A stretch of DNA of 64,000 bases. Source: Pythium myriotylum. Taxonomy: Eukaryota; Oomycota; Peronosporomycetes; Pythiales; Pythiaceae. The notes under the pieces were generated by a model. It was not told where the DNA came from. It did no database searches and was given only the letters and a program-made list of their open reading frames with translations. Within the stretch, counting starts at the first letter, position 1. The number at the start of each line of letters is the position of its first letter. The position numbers and the translations under genes are program-made. The stretch spans positions 1,552,501 to 1,616,500 of the forward strand of contig JALJCQ010000030.1 in assembly GCA_023091665.1 (NCBI GenBank). Direction: 5' to 3'. Positions 39,747 through 51,790 of this stretch are shown here, piece by piece.

Positions 39747-41082
39747 TCAATCCATGACAAAGCGCTCCACTGGATTCTCTTCGCAGACGTTCTGCAGCTG
39801 ATCGACTTTGTCGTACAGACCAAACTGACCACCGGTATGGACGAATAGGATCGACCGACCGATAAATTTCTGCGGCAATAGCACCATCAGTACACTAAGT
39901 AAGTCATAAATATTTGGTTCTCGTCGCTCATACCTCAGGTGCTTCGTTCAGCTCCCGGACGAGGTGGTATAAGGCTTTTCCTGAATACACAGGATCCATC
40001 ACGACCCCAGTCTTGCGCGCAACATTCGTAATGAATTCGAGCTCCGCTGCAGTGCTCCTCGCGTATCCTGTTCCTTGTGCGTTGGTGATCTGAAGGAACT
40101 CGCGCGAAGACAAAGCGGCTGGTGCGCCCATCTCGGGCAAGATTTGCGTGTCGATGTAATTGAAGAAATAGTCGTCGTTGTCGCACACGATGTAAGCGTG
40201 AACGGGGCACTTGGAATCACCATTCGCGTTGAACCTCAGGGACGGAGTGATCCCAGCTGTTGCTGCATCTTTAGCGTGCAGATAAGCTCCGAGGCCAAGG
40301 CCAGCAGCAGTACCACCAGAGCCGCAAGCGAAAGCCAAGTCAGTGATCTCAATATTCGCGTCAAGTAGTTGTGTGTGGATCTCCTCGATGGCCTGTAGGT
40401 ACCCCCAAGTGCCGAGTCCATTACTTCCTCCGACAGGAATCGCGTAGGGTCGACGATTCTCTGCGCGCAAGCGCTCACACGTTTTCTGTATCACACAGCG
40501 AGGTCAGCCTACCAATGTCGATGCCCAGGCTATCGAGCCACTTGTCACCTGGATCATCGCCTGACTACCGTATCGACCGTATTCCTGGCGCGACATCTGG
40601 ATGATCTTGGCGTCAATGAGCCGATCAAAGAGAACGTTGCCCACGAGACCGGGATCTTCGTCCGGTTTGTTGGTACGCAGCAGCAGATACGAGTCGAGTC
40701 CGAGCATCCTCGCGACGAGCGCCGTCGCTCGGCAGTGGTTACTCTGGAGGCCGCCGCAGGTGACGACGCAGTCGGCCTTTTGCGCGAGCACGTATTGGAA
40801 GATGAACTCGAGCTTACGCATCTTGTTGCCTGAGGTCTCAAGACCGCTAAAGTCCTACGGAAATCGATCCACCCGTGTCAGTCCCTTCCGCCCGACTGAG
40901 GAGCTCATTCCACTCGAACGCACGTCGCGCTTGATGAAGAGCTTGACGCCCTCGGGCAGCCCTGGCGGCTCGAATGGGAAGATGGGCGTCGGGAAGTGGC
41001 CGAGCCTCAGCTTGTGCGCTGGCGCATTGCGCAGCTTAGAGGCCGCCCACCGCGGCGCTGCATACGGCACACTCGAGAGCAT
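39747..41082 (-). CDS. D-cysteine desulfhydrase (ACC-deaminase family, PLP enzyme)
   Basis: Four exons: 41082-40924, 40854-40549, 40485-39934, 39869-39747; 379 residues. PLP-binding Lys64 lies in TSGNKMRKLEF, with GGLQSNHCRA and PVGGSNGLGTWGY completing the fold. Two positions separate true ACC deaminase (Glu and Leu) from D-cysteine desulfhydrase (Ser and Thr). Here they are Ser323 in MDPVYSGKALY and Thr351 in LFVHTGGQFGLYDKV, so D-cysteine desulfhydrase is indicated: D-cysteine to pyruvate, H2S and ammonia. An N-terminal stretch (residues 1-20, APRWAASKLRNA) could be a weak targeting peptide. It is divergent, 231 bp apart, from the first TauE/SafE transporter. ACC deaminase is known in oomycetes, but these residues argue against it here. 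Confidence 0.9.
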
Positions 41083-41313
41083 GGTCGACTTGCGAAATCG
41101 TCGTCTTGTTCAACACTGAGCGATCGTACTTTGGCAAAGCAACACGGTCGAGCTGGATGAAGAACTGCGACGTGGTAGAATGCAGCCATGCGATTGGGTC
41201 GGCGGATACTCAGCAGCGACTCTCTGGACCCATGGCGCCTCACCTCAGAGGCGGAATGCACCAAGAGCTCCTAACTCCACTATCGGCTCGACGGTGAAGC
41301 ACGCGGATCGCCC
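41083..41313. promoter_or_regulatory. Divergent promoter, D-cysteine desulfhydrase / TauE-SafE 1
   Basis: 231 bp between the two ATGs, without an ORF. This is short enough that both promoters must be interleaved, allowing co-regulation; no specific site was recognised. Confidence 0.4.
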
Positions 41314-42824
41314 ATGGCCAAGCACTGGTCGCTTGCGCGGCTCGCAGTAGTTGCCGCGGTTGCCAGCACCCTGCTAGTCAATGGCGCAAATGGGTCGCTA
41401 CGATCCGATAATGAGGTAGTGGAACCCGCCTCTAGTGACCGCGGGCCACACAATGAGGCTCTAGCCATCTCGCTCGCTGCAATCGTGATCTTCGTGGCGG
41501 CCGGAGGAGGCATTGGCGGAGGTGGTGTGCTGGATCCGATCTACATCTTGATCCTTGGGCTCGACCCCAAGCGAGCAATTCCGCTGTCGATTATCACGAT
41601 CGCCGGGGGAGGTAAGTGGGAGCAGGTAGTGAAGCCGTGGACGCAGCTCTAAATCCAGTTTGATTTGGTGTTAGCAATCGCCAACTTCATTCTAAACGTG
41701 CGCAAGGTTCGGCGGAACTCGAACCAGCCAGTGATTGACTACGACCTGATCCTCGTCATGCAGCCCAACCTCCTGCGTAGGTCATCGTGCAAGGCGTAAT
41801 TTCGTTATCTTAACTCCCCCTCTTGTAGTTGGAGCAACGATTGGGACTTTCGTCAACAAGATCGCACCCGCATGGCTTCTGTGCGTCCTATTAGTGGCGC
41901 TGCTCATCGTCACGAGCTCTCGGACGCTCCAAAAGGCACTGCGCGTGAGCAAGGAGAGGTGGAACTTCTTTGGTCGCAATACCAACGAGTCGGGATCGCT
42001 GCTCGAAGAGCAAAACACGCCAGTTGCTCCTGTTCGTGCTGTCGAGGTCCCCTGGGGTAAACTCGGCACGCTCTTTGGGCTTCTTGTTGCTTTGATTCTC
42101 TTCAGCCTCATTGCGGGCTCAGCTTCAATGCCCAGCATCGTTGGCATTCATGCGGACTCGTGGATCCACACAATCGTGGCAGCGTTACCTGTCATCTTCC
42201 TGGTCGCGTTCACGTACTTCTCCTACCAGAACATTGTTGCAGCGTACCACCACCAACAAACGCCTGGCCACATAGCGACTGACGAGGAGATCAAAGTAAC
42301 GTGGTTCGTGACTCGGGATTCTAGTCGCTCACCTAACGTCTCCGTGACTGTTTGGATAGTGGACGCCGCACCTACTCAAGACCTTCCCGATCATGTCCGC
42401 TCTCGCCGGTGTGATCGCCGGCATGTTCGGGTTGGGTGGCGGCATTGTTGCTGGCCCCTTGCTCCTCGAGCTTGGTGTGGACCCGACCGCATCCTCGTCC
42501 ATCACGGCGACCATCGTACTCTTCTCCAGTTTATGTACGTGCAGACACCGCCTGCGTTTGTCGCGCCCCGTAATGACGTGTTCTCCCGTGCGCCCCAGTG
42601 GTGTCGGTGCAGTTTCTGGTCAGGGCGTCGTCGACTATGCCCTCGCGCGCGTGCTGCTTCCCATGGGGTTCGCGATGACGTTTCTCGGCAACGTCGTCCT
42701 GTTCCGCGCCGTGCAGCGCTACAACTGTCCGTCGCTGATCATCTTCTCGATGGCCGTCATCCTCATCGTCAGCGCCATCGGCATGTCCATCGAGAGCGTC
42801 AAGACACTCTTCTTCGAACCGTGA
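41314..42824 (+). CDS. TauE/SafE-family sulfite/organosulfonate exporter 1
   Basis: Five exons: 41314-41611, 41675-41776, 41829-42295, 42360-42534, 42613-42824; 417 residues. A signal-like N-terminus (ARLAVVAAVASTLLVNGANG) is followed by the two-repeat TauE fold: AISLAAIVIFVAAGGGIGGG, VLDPIYILILGLDPKRAIPL, AIANFILNVRKV, LLCVLLVALLIVTSS, then the second half with IAGMFGLGGGIVAGPLLLEL, DPTASSSITATIVLFSS, and PSLIIFSMAVILIVSA. The Gly-rich GGGxxGGG and GLGGGIVAGP motifs define the family (DUF81), which moves sulfite, sulfoacetate or similar anions. The last intron is the least certain: acceptor GGTGCAG is needed to keep phase. It is a tandem paralog of the next gene. Confidence 0.88.
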
Positions 42825-43098
42825 AGAAGAGCTTTCCTTCTCCCACGACGGTTATCCACTTCTCCATTTTTCCGCTCTTGCTGTCCAATTGAAGCGTCGC
42901 GTCACGGTGGGGCAGTTGATGTGGACGAATCGGTTCCCTCGATTGGCCAATAATGTTGTATCGGATTGCACGGATTGGATGAAAAATATAATCAGAAACG
43001 ATCCTTGACGGCGTGGCTGTCTCCAATGCCCACAGATTCAAGTTGCCAGCTCAGGGGCGAGGGCCGGAACCGGAATTCGCGTCCACCACACGCGACGA

Positions 43099-44743
43099 AT
43101 GGGCCGACGTCTCTTCTTCTTCGCCGCCTTGTTGCTGGCCGTGCTCGCCTCCGTCGCCGCGGGAGGCGAGACATCCGCGCTGAATCTCCGCGTCGAGGCG
43201 ACTGCAAATGCGACATTCGTGCCGGAGAGCTTCGAGGACCTGCCGGCGCAGGATGCGGCCGCGCAAGCGCTTCCCTACGAGCAACATGAGATCGTAGCAA
43301 TCGCGCTGGCCGGCGTCGTGGTATTCGTAGCGGCTGGCGGTGGCACGGGTGGCGGCGGCGTGCTGGATCCGATCTACATCCTCATCATGGGTCTTGACCC
43401 AAAGGTAATGTCGTATTCATCGGCCATGTGGATCCAGCGACTCGTACCTGACACATCATTGTGTTCCTAGATCGCGATCCCGCTCTCCAGCATCACGATT
43501 GTTGGTGGATGTCCGTTTGCGCGCGCTTGTGCTTTTCATCATTTGTGATCTGACAAGCCATTCTTTGTAGCGATTGCCAACTTTCTTCTCAACATCCGCA
43601 AGTCGCGCGCGAATTCGACGGAGCCTCTTATCGACTGGGATTTTGTGCTCGCTATGCAACCAGTGTTGCTCAGTGAGTCGGACACTTACTGACGGGGATG
43701 CCCCACACAACACCTAACACCGTCGCTTTTTTTTTTTTGCTGCAGTGGGAGCTGGATTTGGAACCTTTCTCAACGTTATTTTACCGTCGTGGCTGCTTTG
43801 CGTTCTCCTCGTGGTTCTCTTGGTTTTCATGGGAAAGCGTACTCTCGAGAAAGCGATTCAGGCGAGGCAGCGCGAGCATTGGGGGTGCCTGGGTGATAGA
43901 GAACGAGCCCCGTTGATCGGAGCTACTTATTCCACTCATACTGTAGGTGTCGCGCTTGCTAATCAGCACTATTCACCAGCTTATCTACTGATGGGTGTGC
44001 GTTTCAGACTCAGCGTTACCAAGCAGTCATCCCGTGGAGGAAAGTCGGCTCTCTGTTCGTGCTCTTCGCCGGAGTCGTTGCTCTCAACCTGATTGCTGGA
44101 TCTCCACAAATCCCGAGCATCATCGGCTTAACTCCAGGCTCGTTCTTGGCGGGGATTGCCTCATTTTTGCCGACGATCTTCCTCATCGTCTATTCGCACT
44201 ACGCGTACAAGAACATCATTGCTACGTTTTACCGCCAACAGAACCCGCGTTACGTGCTGTCGGCTGGAGAGATCCAGTGGAGCCCTAAATCTGTCCAATA
44301 CTTTCCGTTGATCATCATGGGCGTTGGCACAGTCTCGGGCATGTTCGGAATTGGCGGCGGAATGGTGAACGCCCCGTTGATGCTCGAGCTCGGTGTCGAC
44401 CCGTCTGCAGCTGCTGCGATGACAGCAACCACGGTTCTCTTCTCGAGCTCAAGTACGTGCTCATGCTTGATCTTTACCCATGGGAAAGTGAAGACTGACT
44501 CGTTGATCTTGACTTGTAGTGTCCTCGTTCAACTACATCATGATGGGCACGCTCAACTTCTCGTTGGCCGAGGTGCTGCTGCCAGTGGGCTTTGTGGCCA
44601 CGCTCTTCGGCCACGTGTGTCTCGAGCGAGCGATCCAGCGTTTCAACTGCCCGTCGCTCATTATCTTCTCGATGGCCACGATTATCATCGTCAGCGCCGT
44701 CGCAATGAGCGTCGAGAGCGTGCGAGCCGTGTTGGGGCACTGA
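43099..44743 (+). CDS. TauE/SafE-family sulfite/organosulfonate exporter 2
   Basis: Six exons: 43099-43404, 43471-43510, 43571-43672, 43746-43942, 44008-44452, 44520-44743; 437 residues. Signal peptide MGRRLFFFAALLLAVLASVA, then AIALAGVVVFVAAGGGTGGG, VLDPIYILIMGLDPK, SIANFLLNIRKSRANSTEPL, WLLCVLLVVLLVFMGKR, GMFGIGGGMVNAPLMLELGV, AAAMTATTVLFSSSS, and PSLIIFSMATIIIVSA. Intron positions largely match exporter 1, plus one extra intron after LGLDPK, so the pair is a tandem duplication followed by intron gain or loss. The exon 2 donor (GGATGTCCG) is non-optimal but phase-correct. The intron before exon 4 has a 13-base T tract. Likely a plasma-membrane anion exporter; substrate not determinable here. 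Confidence 0.88.
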
Positions 44744-45012
44744 TCGTCCACTGATTTAGGTTTATTTGATGAAATGGCTACTGTTTGTGGCCGCCGCACC
44801 CACTTCATAAATGGTAATTACCTCCTTTGCAATTGAATTTGTGTTTTTACGAAATCGCATTTTTTGGTAAATATCCGCTCGCCCAAAAGTGCAGCTCGGA
44901 CTTCCGCGTGGTTAAGCCCATGCTCCCAGGCGGAGACGAAGAGTGAAGCGACGTTCACCAGCGTTTCTGCGGCGGAGCAACACCTCCTGAGACACGAAGC
45001 AGTGCGGAAGCG

Positions 45013-47875
45013 ATGGCGGATGTCGGCAACGGCTCGCTGGGCGCGAGGAAGCGCCGCGAAATGAACGGCGTCGGCGGCAGTTCGCCCGTGAAGAAAATGA
45101 AATTTGAAGACGACGAGCCTCCAGAGGTACGCACGAGCAGTCCGTGGGAGATGGTCGGCGCCGCCAACTTAGATGCGCTGAGTGGCTTTCAGGCAAACCC
45201 CAACACGCTGGAAGCGGTGCGGCATCGAAACAAAGAGCTCTCCCTCGATCTGATGGAGAAAAACCGGCGGATCGCATTCCTGGCGCACAAGTGCGAGTCG
45301 CTGTTCCGACAAAGCGCGGTCGCGCACCATGCGTTTCGCTGCATTCAGCGGCAGTGGGTGCAGCTGATCGACGATATCAGTAGTGCAAGCCGTGTGCTCA
45401 GCATCGAAGGGACAGAAGAGTGGCGAGAGACCGTAAGTAAGACCGAGTCGTTAGGCATACTGCGACTTCCAAGCGATGCCGTGAACATAGCGCTGCCAGA
45501 GTGGTTCCTGGCGATCAGTCGTGGGGATGAAGAGGCTGAAGTGCCAGCGGAGGATGAGGAAGACACTGAACCTCTCGAGACAAAATCGGAGTTGCTGAAC
45601 GAGAAAGAGAAGCAAGTAGAGAAGTCCTTGCAAGACCAGCAACGGCAGGTCAACTCTGCGCTTGAAAAGCTGCTGGCGGCCCTCTCAAATGGCAGTTCAA
45701 AAACTCTGGAGTTGAAGCAATTGGTGGCGGATAAGCGAGAGGCTTCATCACAGGTGCTGGAATTAAAAGGAGAACTTGAAGCTGTAAGTGCTAATTTGTT
45801 GTACAGTGTGATGCATCCGATGGCTGATCGTGTTCCTTTCCAGATGCGAAGAAAGATGGCTGATGTGCAAGCTGACCTGGAAGCGAAAGAAGTCGAGCGC
45901 CATCGCGCTTGCCGATCCTTTGATCGTCTGAAAGAACAAATAGAACGGTCGAGGAAAGCCCACGAAGTGCCCAACGGTGTCAAATTCGAGAATGGCAACA
46001 CGGCGAGTGACGACAACGAGGATAAAAAATTGCCTACAAGGACAGGAGAGAAACGTGTTACATTGGTGGATCCTGATGTCAAACCGTCTGTAGATCGGGA
46101 GGTTGTTCAGAAGTTGAATGCTGATAAGAGTATACTTCTGCAAAAACTGAAGGAAGAGCGACAAAAAGTAGAATCGATGCGATCTGAGCTCACTCGATTA
46201 CAAGCTGTCGAAACTGCGGTAAGTTATTTTCTTTCGCGGGTCTATAAGCTGCTCTGAAAACTGAGTTTCTACCCCACCACTCAGGCGGATCTGGAAAATA
46301 CACGACTACGACAAGAGTTTGATGCCACGGTCGCCAGATTGCAGGGCGAGAAGTCGCATATCGAGGAAGAGTTCGCAGCTTTTCGAGCAACTGAGAAGGA
46401 AGCACTCCGTCAAGTACAAGACACCTGGAAAACGCAACTAGAGAAGGTTCAAGACGACGCTGCGAAGACGAAGGCGAAGTTCGACGAGCTGGTATTTAAG
46501 AACACCGCCTTGAGAGATAAACTGTCCAGCTTTTCTGCATATCGCGACCAGGTGTGTGGGTTTCTTTAGCAAATCAGTTTTTTTTTTTCACTTGGTACTG
46601 ACCAGCCATCTGTGATTTTTACCTAAGCTGTCGGATGCAAAAGCACAACATGAGGCATTGAAACGTGAGACTGATCGTTTAAAGGAGAACCTGGAAAGAG
46701 AGAAAGCAAGGGGAGATCGTGTGGTTACTGCTGCGGAAACCAAACAGATAATTGGACTACGAGAGAAGCTTGCAGGGGTCGAGAGAGAACGGGACTTGCT
46801 CAGACAGAGAGTTGAGAAACTCACGGAATCCCTCGAGTACGTGGTTGGATATTCGAGTTATCTGTGATACGTCAGCACTGACCAGCATATTTTAGAAAAT
46901 CTGCAGACACGAAGCTTAGCGATGCGATCAGAAGGGAAACCAATGCCCAAGATTCTCTGAAAACGCAAGGGGAGGAAATGGCGAAGCTTCGAGCTGATAT
47001 TGCCAATGTTCAAGTGGAGCTCGAAACAGCAGTTATGAGCCAGACAGCGTTCAAAGATGAGAACGATGCATTGGTATCGGAGATCGAAGTACTTAACAAA
47101 GAGATCGAGTCAGCTCGTCATTCAAAGAAGAAAGTACTGAAACAGCTCGAAGAGAAACGCCAGTCGGCCAAGAAAATGCAGGCGGAATTGGCGAAGGAGT
47201 CGGATGCAAGATCTCACTCGACTGAAGAGCTGGCAACAGTCAGACTACAAGTGAGCACCCTCAAATATGTCCATTCTCAGCAAAAGGCTGCACTGGAGGC
47301 CGCTAAGGTCAGTCGTCGTATTGGTTATCGATCAACATGCGCTTTATCCTCACATCATATTGATACAGGAGGTACAAAAGGCCCGAGAACAGGAGCTTGT
47401 CGATCTTAAGAAGGCCTTCGAGACATTACAGCGGGAGCGAGACGGTTTTGCTGCCGACAAAACGAAGTTGGACCGTGAGCTCGAAGTTGCGAAGCAAATG
47501 TACAAAGCTGAAGCTGCTCACAAGCAGCGTCAAGTGCTTCAGGATAAGTCTCGTCCATGTGATAGATGCGAAACGTATCGCAAAAAAGAGGCCGATTTTG
47601 AAAAGCAAATAGCAAAACTGAAGGCAAACACAAGCAGTTCGGGTGGAGACGGAGGTGGACTCACCGACCTCGAGCGGTTTGAGCTTCAGGACCTCCAGAA
47701 ACAGCTGAAATGTTCAGTGTGTCAGGACCGCCACAAGAACGTGATTATCTCCAAGTGCTCTCACTTGTTCTGCAAGGAGTGTATTGACAGCAATCTTCGA
47801 TCTCGGAATCGCAAGTGCCCGACGTGCAAAAAGATGTTTGGTCAGGACGACGTCAAGAGCGTGTGGTTCACGTAG
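45013..47875 (+). CDS. BRE1: BRE1-type E3 ubiquitin ligase (histone H2B)
   Basis: Six exons: 45013-45783, 45844-46218, 46285-46551, 46628-46836, 46896-47307, 47369-47875; 846 residues. The N-terminus carries KKMKFEDDEPPE and a nuclear-type basic stretch. The middle is nearly all coiled coil (NEKEKQVEKSLQDQQRQVNS, LKEERQKVESMRSELTRLQA). The C-terminal RING finger reads CSVCQDRHKNVIISKCSHLF, then CKECIDSNLRSRNRKCPTCK, ending DDVKSVWFT; a RING at the extreme C-terminus is diagnostic of Bre1/RNF20/RNF40. The enzyme monoubiquitinates H2B with Rad6 and affects transcription and H3K4 methylation. The first intron is 60 nt with no stop, so retention would insert 20 residues in frame. Confidence 0.93.
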
Positions 47876-48390
47876 TCATATAAGACCGCCGCACAGGGTG
47901 ATTCGTGGGAGAAAGTCATAAGGAATAGCTTTAAAGAACAGCAGAGGTGCACTTCATCCGTTGCAATGTCTTGTTCGTCTCACAGTGCAAGTCTCATCCC
48001 AAATTCCCTATTTGAAAGCAATACAGCAGGAGTCTCTCGGCTGTTCTTGCAATCAGTCCCAGTTTGGGACCCGGCAGAACGAGAAGATCCGAGAGCAGAG
48101 AACGAGGAGGTGGGTCATTCAGTATTTAGCCGCTAGGTACGTACAGATAGGAACGCCGCCCTCGCGGCTGCCCTCCCTCGCGCACCCACGCGCCTAGTAC
48201 GGTACCAGAACGACTGCAACACTGGGCTGCTACCATCGAATGACCTAGCAATGAGGAAGTCACGAATGCTGGAGTCAACCAGCATTAGCTGTTGCAGTGT
48301 TCAATTTCGTTTTTTGCACTCGAATATTCAGGGATATATACTGGTTTAAGATGTTTCGTGGCATCCAACTGATTGACGAGCTAGTTGTCC
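47876..48390. other. Intergenic, BRE1 to BMT5-like gene
   Basis: 515 bp with no gene. A small hairpin AATGCTGG-AGTCAA-CCAGCATT lies near 48263-48284. The final 90 bp is presumably the promoter of the BMT5-like gene. Confidence 0.4.
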
Positions 48391-49525
48391 ATGGGGAAGC
48401 GGAAGGCGTCGGGTGCTGGGGCAGCGCTTCGTGGGGGCCCAGCCGCCAAGCGGCTCAAGGACAGTCGCAGAGCCGACGCCACCACTGCTGAGAAGCTCTA
48501 CTTGCTCCAGGATGTGATTCTTGTGCTCGGCGACGGCGGTGAGTTCGGTCTCGCTGCGGTGAGCAAATTCGAAGGGTCTTCGATTGACGCTTCATTCCAC
48601 TAGACTTCACATTCTCGAAGGGACTGATCGCCCATCGCGGAGGAGGCCGCAATTTGGTTGCGACTTCCTATGACTCGGAATCCAAGGTCAAGACAAAATA
48701 CTCCAACGCGGCAGACTGCATTCAGGCCGTGCGAACGTCCGGTGCGATCGTGCTCCACGGCGTTGATGCAACGAAGCTACATCTGCTTTCTCGCCGTGCC
48801 CGAGATGTCCAAGCCGTAGTGCCTCCATTCTTCAAGTACATCATCTTTAACTTTCCACATACGGGCCAGCAACGAGTCCACATCAATCGAGCGCTGCTCC
48901 TGGAGTTCTTCGAGAGCGCTCGTACGAAGCTTGTGAAGACGGGAGAGGTTCACATCACTCTCAAGAACCGCCCGCCGTACTCCAATTGGAACGTAGAGGA
49001 CCAGGCAAAAACTGCGGGTTTTGTGCTGAAAGAGCGCCGACGATTCAACATTCGCAACTTTCCTGGCTACAACCATCGCACAACTGACCCCCAGGCCAAG
49101 GCTTTCGAGGCAGAGCTCTGTATCACCTATGTATTTGTTGTCAACCGTAGCAAGGTAAGCTTAGCGGGTTGCTTCTCGATGAAATAAGCTTCGACTCTAA
49201 TTTGTGCTTGGGACAGTATCCTTTCGAGGCCATCGCGGCTGCCGTCGATGAACTCGCATCAGACGTTGATGAGGATATTCAACACAAATCAAGGTTATCA
49301 GCAAGCGATCCAGATGATACACATGTCGACAAGAAGGACGAATCCGTCGATGAGACTGAGAAGCCTGGGAAGAACTCGAGACGCAAGCGCTCCAAGCGTC
49401 GCTCGACCGCGTCTTCGTCTCCAGTCGATCGCAATCAACAAGATGTGGGCACGGAAAAGCAAACTATCAGGCGAAGTTCTGCCGTGGGTCTCTGGCGGCC
49501 GCTCCATCGACGAGGGCGAATCTAA
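48391..49525 (+). CDS. BMT5: BMT5-like 25S/28S rRNA uridine-N3 methyltransferase (DUF2431)
   Basis: Three exons: 48391-48538, 48604-49154, 49217-49525; 335 residues. The N-terminus (MGKRKASGAG...AAKRLKDSRR) is basic and probably nucleolar. The Rossmann-fold methyltransferase starts with the SAM loop ILVLGDGDFTFSKGLIAHRG, followed by VATSYDSESKV, ADCIQAVRTSGAIVLHGVDA, and the family hallmark YIIFNFPHTGQQ, then TGEVHITLKNRPPYSNWNV and FNIRNFPGYNHRTTDPQ. Yeast Bmt5 makes m3U2634 in 25S rRNA; FDXACB1-type proteins share this domain. The C-terminal 90 residues are acidic then Lys/Arg/Ser-rich (SRRKRSKRRSTASSSPVD) and variable. Bmt5 function is inferred from domain identity. Confidence 0.87.
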
Positions 49526-49804
49526 GGTCGACTGTTGAATTCGGTTTGCACCCATATCACAGGGCCGACGAACTCTGGTCGGACGTTACATCGTTAGTCA
49601 CCGGCACGATTAACATAGATGTGATTGGCTTTTTCGACAAAAAGGACCATTGGTTGGCCAAAACTCGTACTCAGGATGGTGGTTGTAGCCATTATTTCGT
49701 CCAACGTCGTGGCCGAAACGGCAGCGACGAAAAAGCAGGGCTACGGAGACCTTGCCTTCCCCGTGCTTCTGCTGGGAGATTCGCAGCCCAGAGCCGAGCA
49801 GAAG

Positions 49805-51790
49805 ATGGTCAGGAAGGCGCCGCGTTCGCCGCGCGATGCACACGCGCCGTCGCCGGCTCGCGGAGGCCTCGGGAAGTCGCAGAAGACCAAGAAGAACTAT
49901 GAGCTGCTCGACGTGGAGACCCCACGCGACCTGCTGCGCGTGCGCGACACTGCGCTTCCCGGCAGCGACAGCACGACCGACGTCGGCCCCGACACGCATG
50001 GTGCGAGTGCTGCGCCACATAGCCAGCTCCACTCTATCGATATGGACGATGAGGAGATGGTATCTGATCCCGACAGGCTGGACACCGACGCCAGCAACTC
50101 GACAGACTGCGACGATACGCACCAGACAGCTCCTTCCCTTAAGGCCACCCTCACGCCAGCACGATTGCCATCCACTCCGACGATTCCGTGCACACAGGTC
50201 GCGATTGTAGCATTGAGTGCCATCTCCGGTTTCCTCTTCGGGTATGACCTATGCGTCATGGTGGTCGCGCTGCCGTTGATCCATGAGGCGTTTGATTTGT
50301 CGATGGAGTCTGCAGAGGCGGTGGTGAGCATTCTCATGGTCGGCGCCGTCTTCGGTTCACTCGCTGGTGGAGTGCTGGCCGACCGTGTAGGTCGCAAGCG
50401 GGCGATCATCGTCACTAGTGTGTTCTTCTTGGCCGGCTCTGTGTGCATGACTTTCGCCGACTCTATCTATCTCATGCTGTTGGGTCGATTCCTCGCAGGA
50501 CTTGCTGTAGGGAGTAGCGGCCCATGTGTGTCCACCTACGTTGCCGAGATCGCAGACCCCGAACACCGAGGAGCGCTTGTGACTATAAACGAAGTCATGG
50601 TCTGTTTTGGCTGTTTGGTGTCGGTGGTAGTCAGCTCGTCGTTGCAGGCGAGCACTGATGGCTGGCGTAAGATGCTGGGGCTCACACTCATTCCTCCACT
50701 TATACAATTGGTATGTAACTCTTTCTCGCGGTTGTATCACTGATTGCTGACTGTCTGTGGGTCTCTAGGCTGGTATGCCGTTTGTGCCTGAATCTCCTCG
50801 CTGGCTTATCACGGTTCGTTGAAACCACAAAAGCACATTAACTGATGTGATGCTCACCATGAGGCTCCTTGCAGCAGAATGATCGCGCAGAGGAAGCTCG
50901 GATTGTGCTCCGAAGTCTTTTCCCCCAGCAAGATGCTGATGAGACAGATGCGCAAATCAAGGCTCAGCTCGCTGCAAAGGGCCTTGCGATTAACTGGTGG
51001 GATGCACTGCAGAAGATGGCGACGGACAATATTGCTCGAAGACGTGTTGTGCTTAGCCTTCTCGTCGCACTTGCCCACACGCTCACAGGCGCGAACGCCA
51101 TGTTGTATTACTCAAGCTACATTATCGATTCTCTGGGAACTGGGGTTGTTGGCGGTCGCATTCGTGGCAGTGGAGACTCGGATGACTCTTCATTTAGTGG
51201 GGTGTCGAAAGAGATGGGTGTCGCGATAGCCAAACTTGCCGGAGTTTGCAGCGCGCTGCTTGTCGTGGACCGAGTGGGCCGTCGCTCGCTCTTGCTTTTC
51301 GGCACTGTCGTCATGCTCTTTGCAGATCTAGTTTTTGCATGGTCATTCTGGATTCTCGAAGGTTCGTCGTCAGAAAATCCCTCAAGCTCTCACGAGACGT
51401 TGGGCATCTGTACATTGTACTTGTTCATTTACGCATGGAACTTCAGCTGGGCACCTCTCATGATGGTAATCAGCTCTGAAGTTCTTCCAGATGACCTACG
51501 TTCAGTGGGAATGGGGCTTACATTTGCGGTCTACTGGCTTGGGAGTTCGCTCGTCAACCAGACGCTGCTCACCACGTTTAAAATTTGTGGTAAGTCAATG
51601 CATCCTTTTACAACCGATACTCACAACAACTGATAAAGCTGTTGCCGTACTAATTGTAGGCATGTCTGCAAGCTTCCTCGTTTATGGCTCGTTGACGTTG
51701 ACATCAATCGCGTTTATTTATCTCAAGGTCCCTGAGACGAAAGGTCGGTCCTTCGAGGAGATCACCAAGCTGTTTTCCGTCTCCCCGTGA
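49805..51790 (+). CDS. MFS sugar-porter family transporter
   Basis: Four exons: 49805-50710, 50769-50813, 50875-51589, 51660-51790; 598 residues from ATG 49805 (MVRKAPRSPRD). An in-frame ATG at 49676 would prepend 43 residues with a hydrophobic start, unlikely for a cytoplasmic N-terminus. A 130-residue acidic/Ser-Thr N-terminal extension precedes twelve helices. Sugar-porter signatures: SAISGFLFGYDLCVMV, GVLADRVGRKRAI, FLAGLAVGSSGPCVSTYVAE, PFVPESPRWLI, DRVGRRSLLLFG, and the terminal PETKGRSFEEI. The family moves hexoses, pentoses or inositol by H+ symport. A second loop insert (TGVVGGRIRGSGDSDDSSFS) extends the outside loop after helix 7. Substrate unknown. Confidence 0.88.

Noticed and set aside
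39747..41082. ACC deaminase as the function of the PLP enzyme
   Set aside because: The two diagnostic positions are Ser and Thr (VYSGK, HTGG), as in D-cysteine desulfhydrase, not the Glu and Leu of ACC deaminase.
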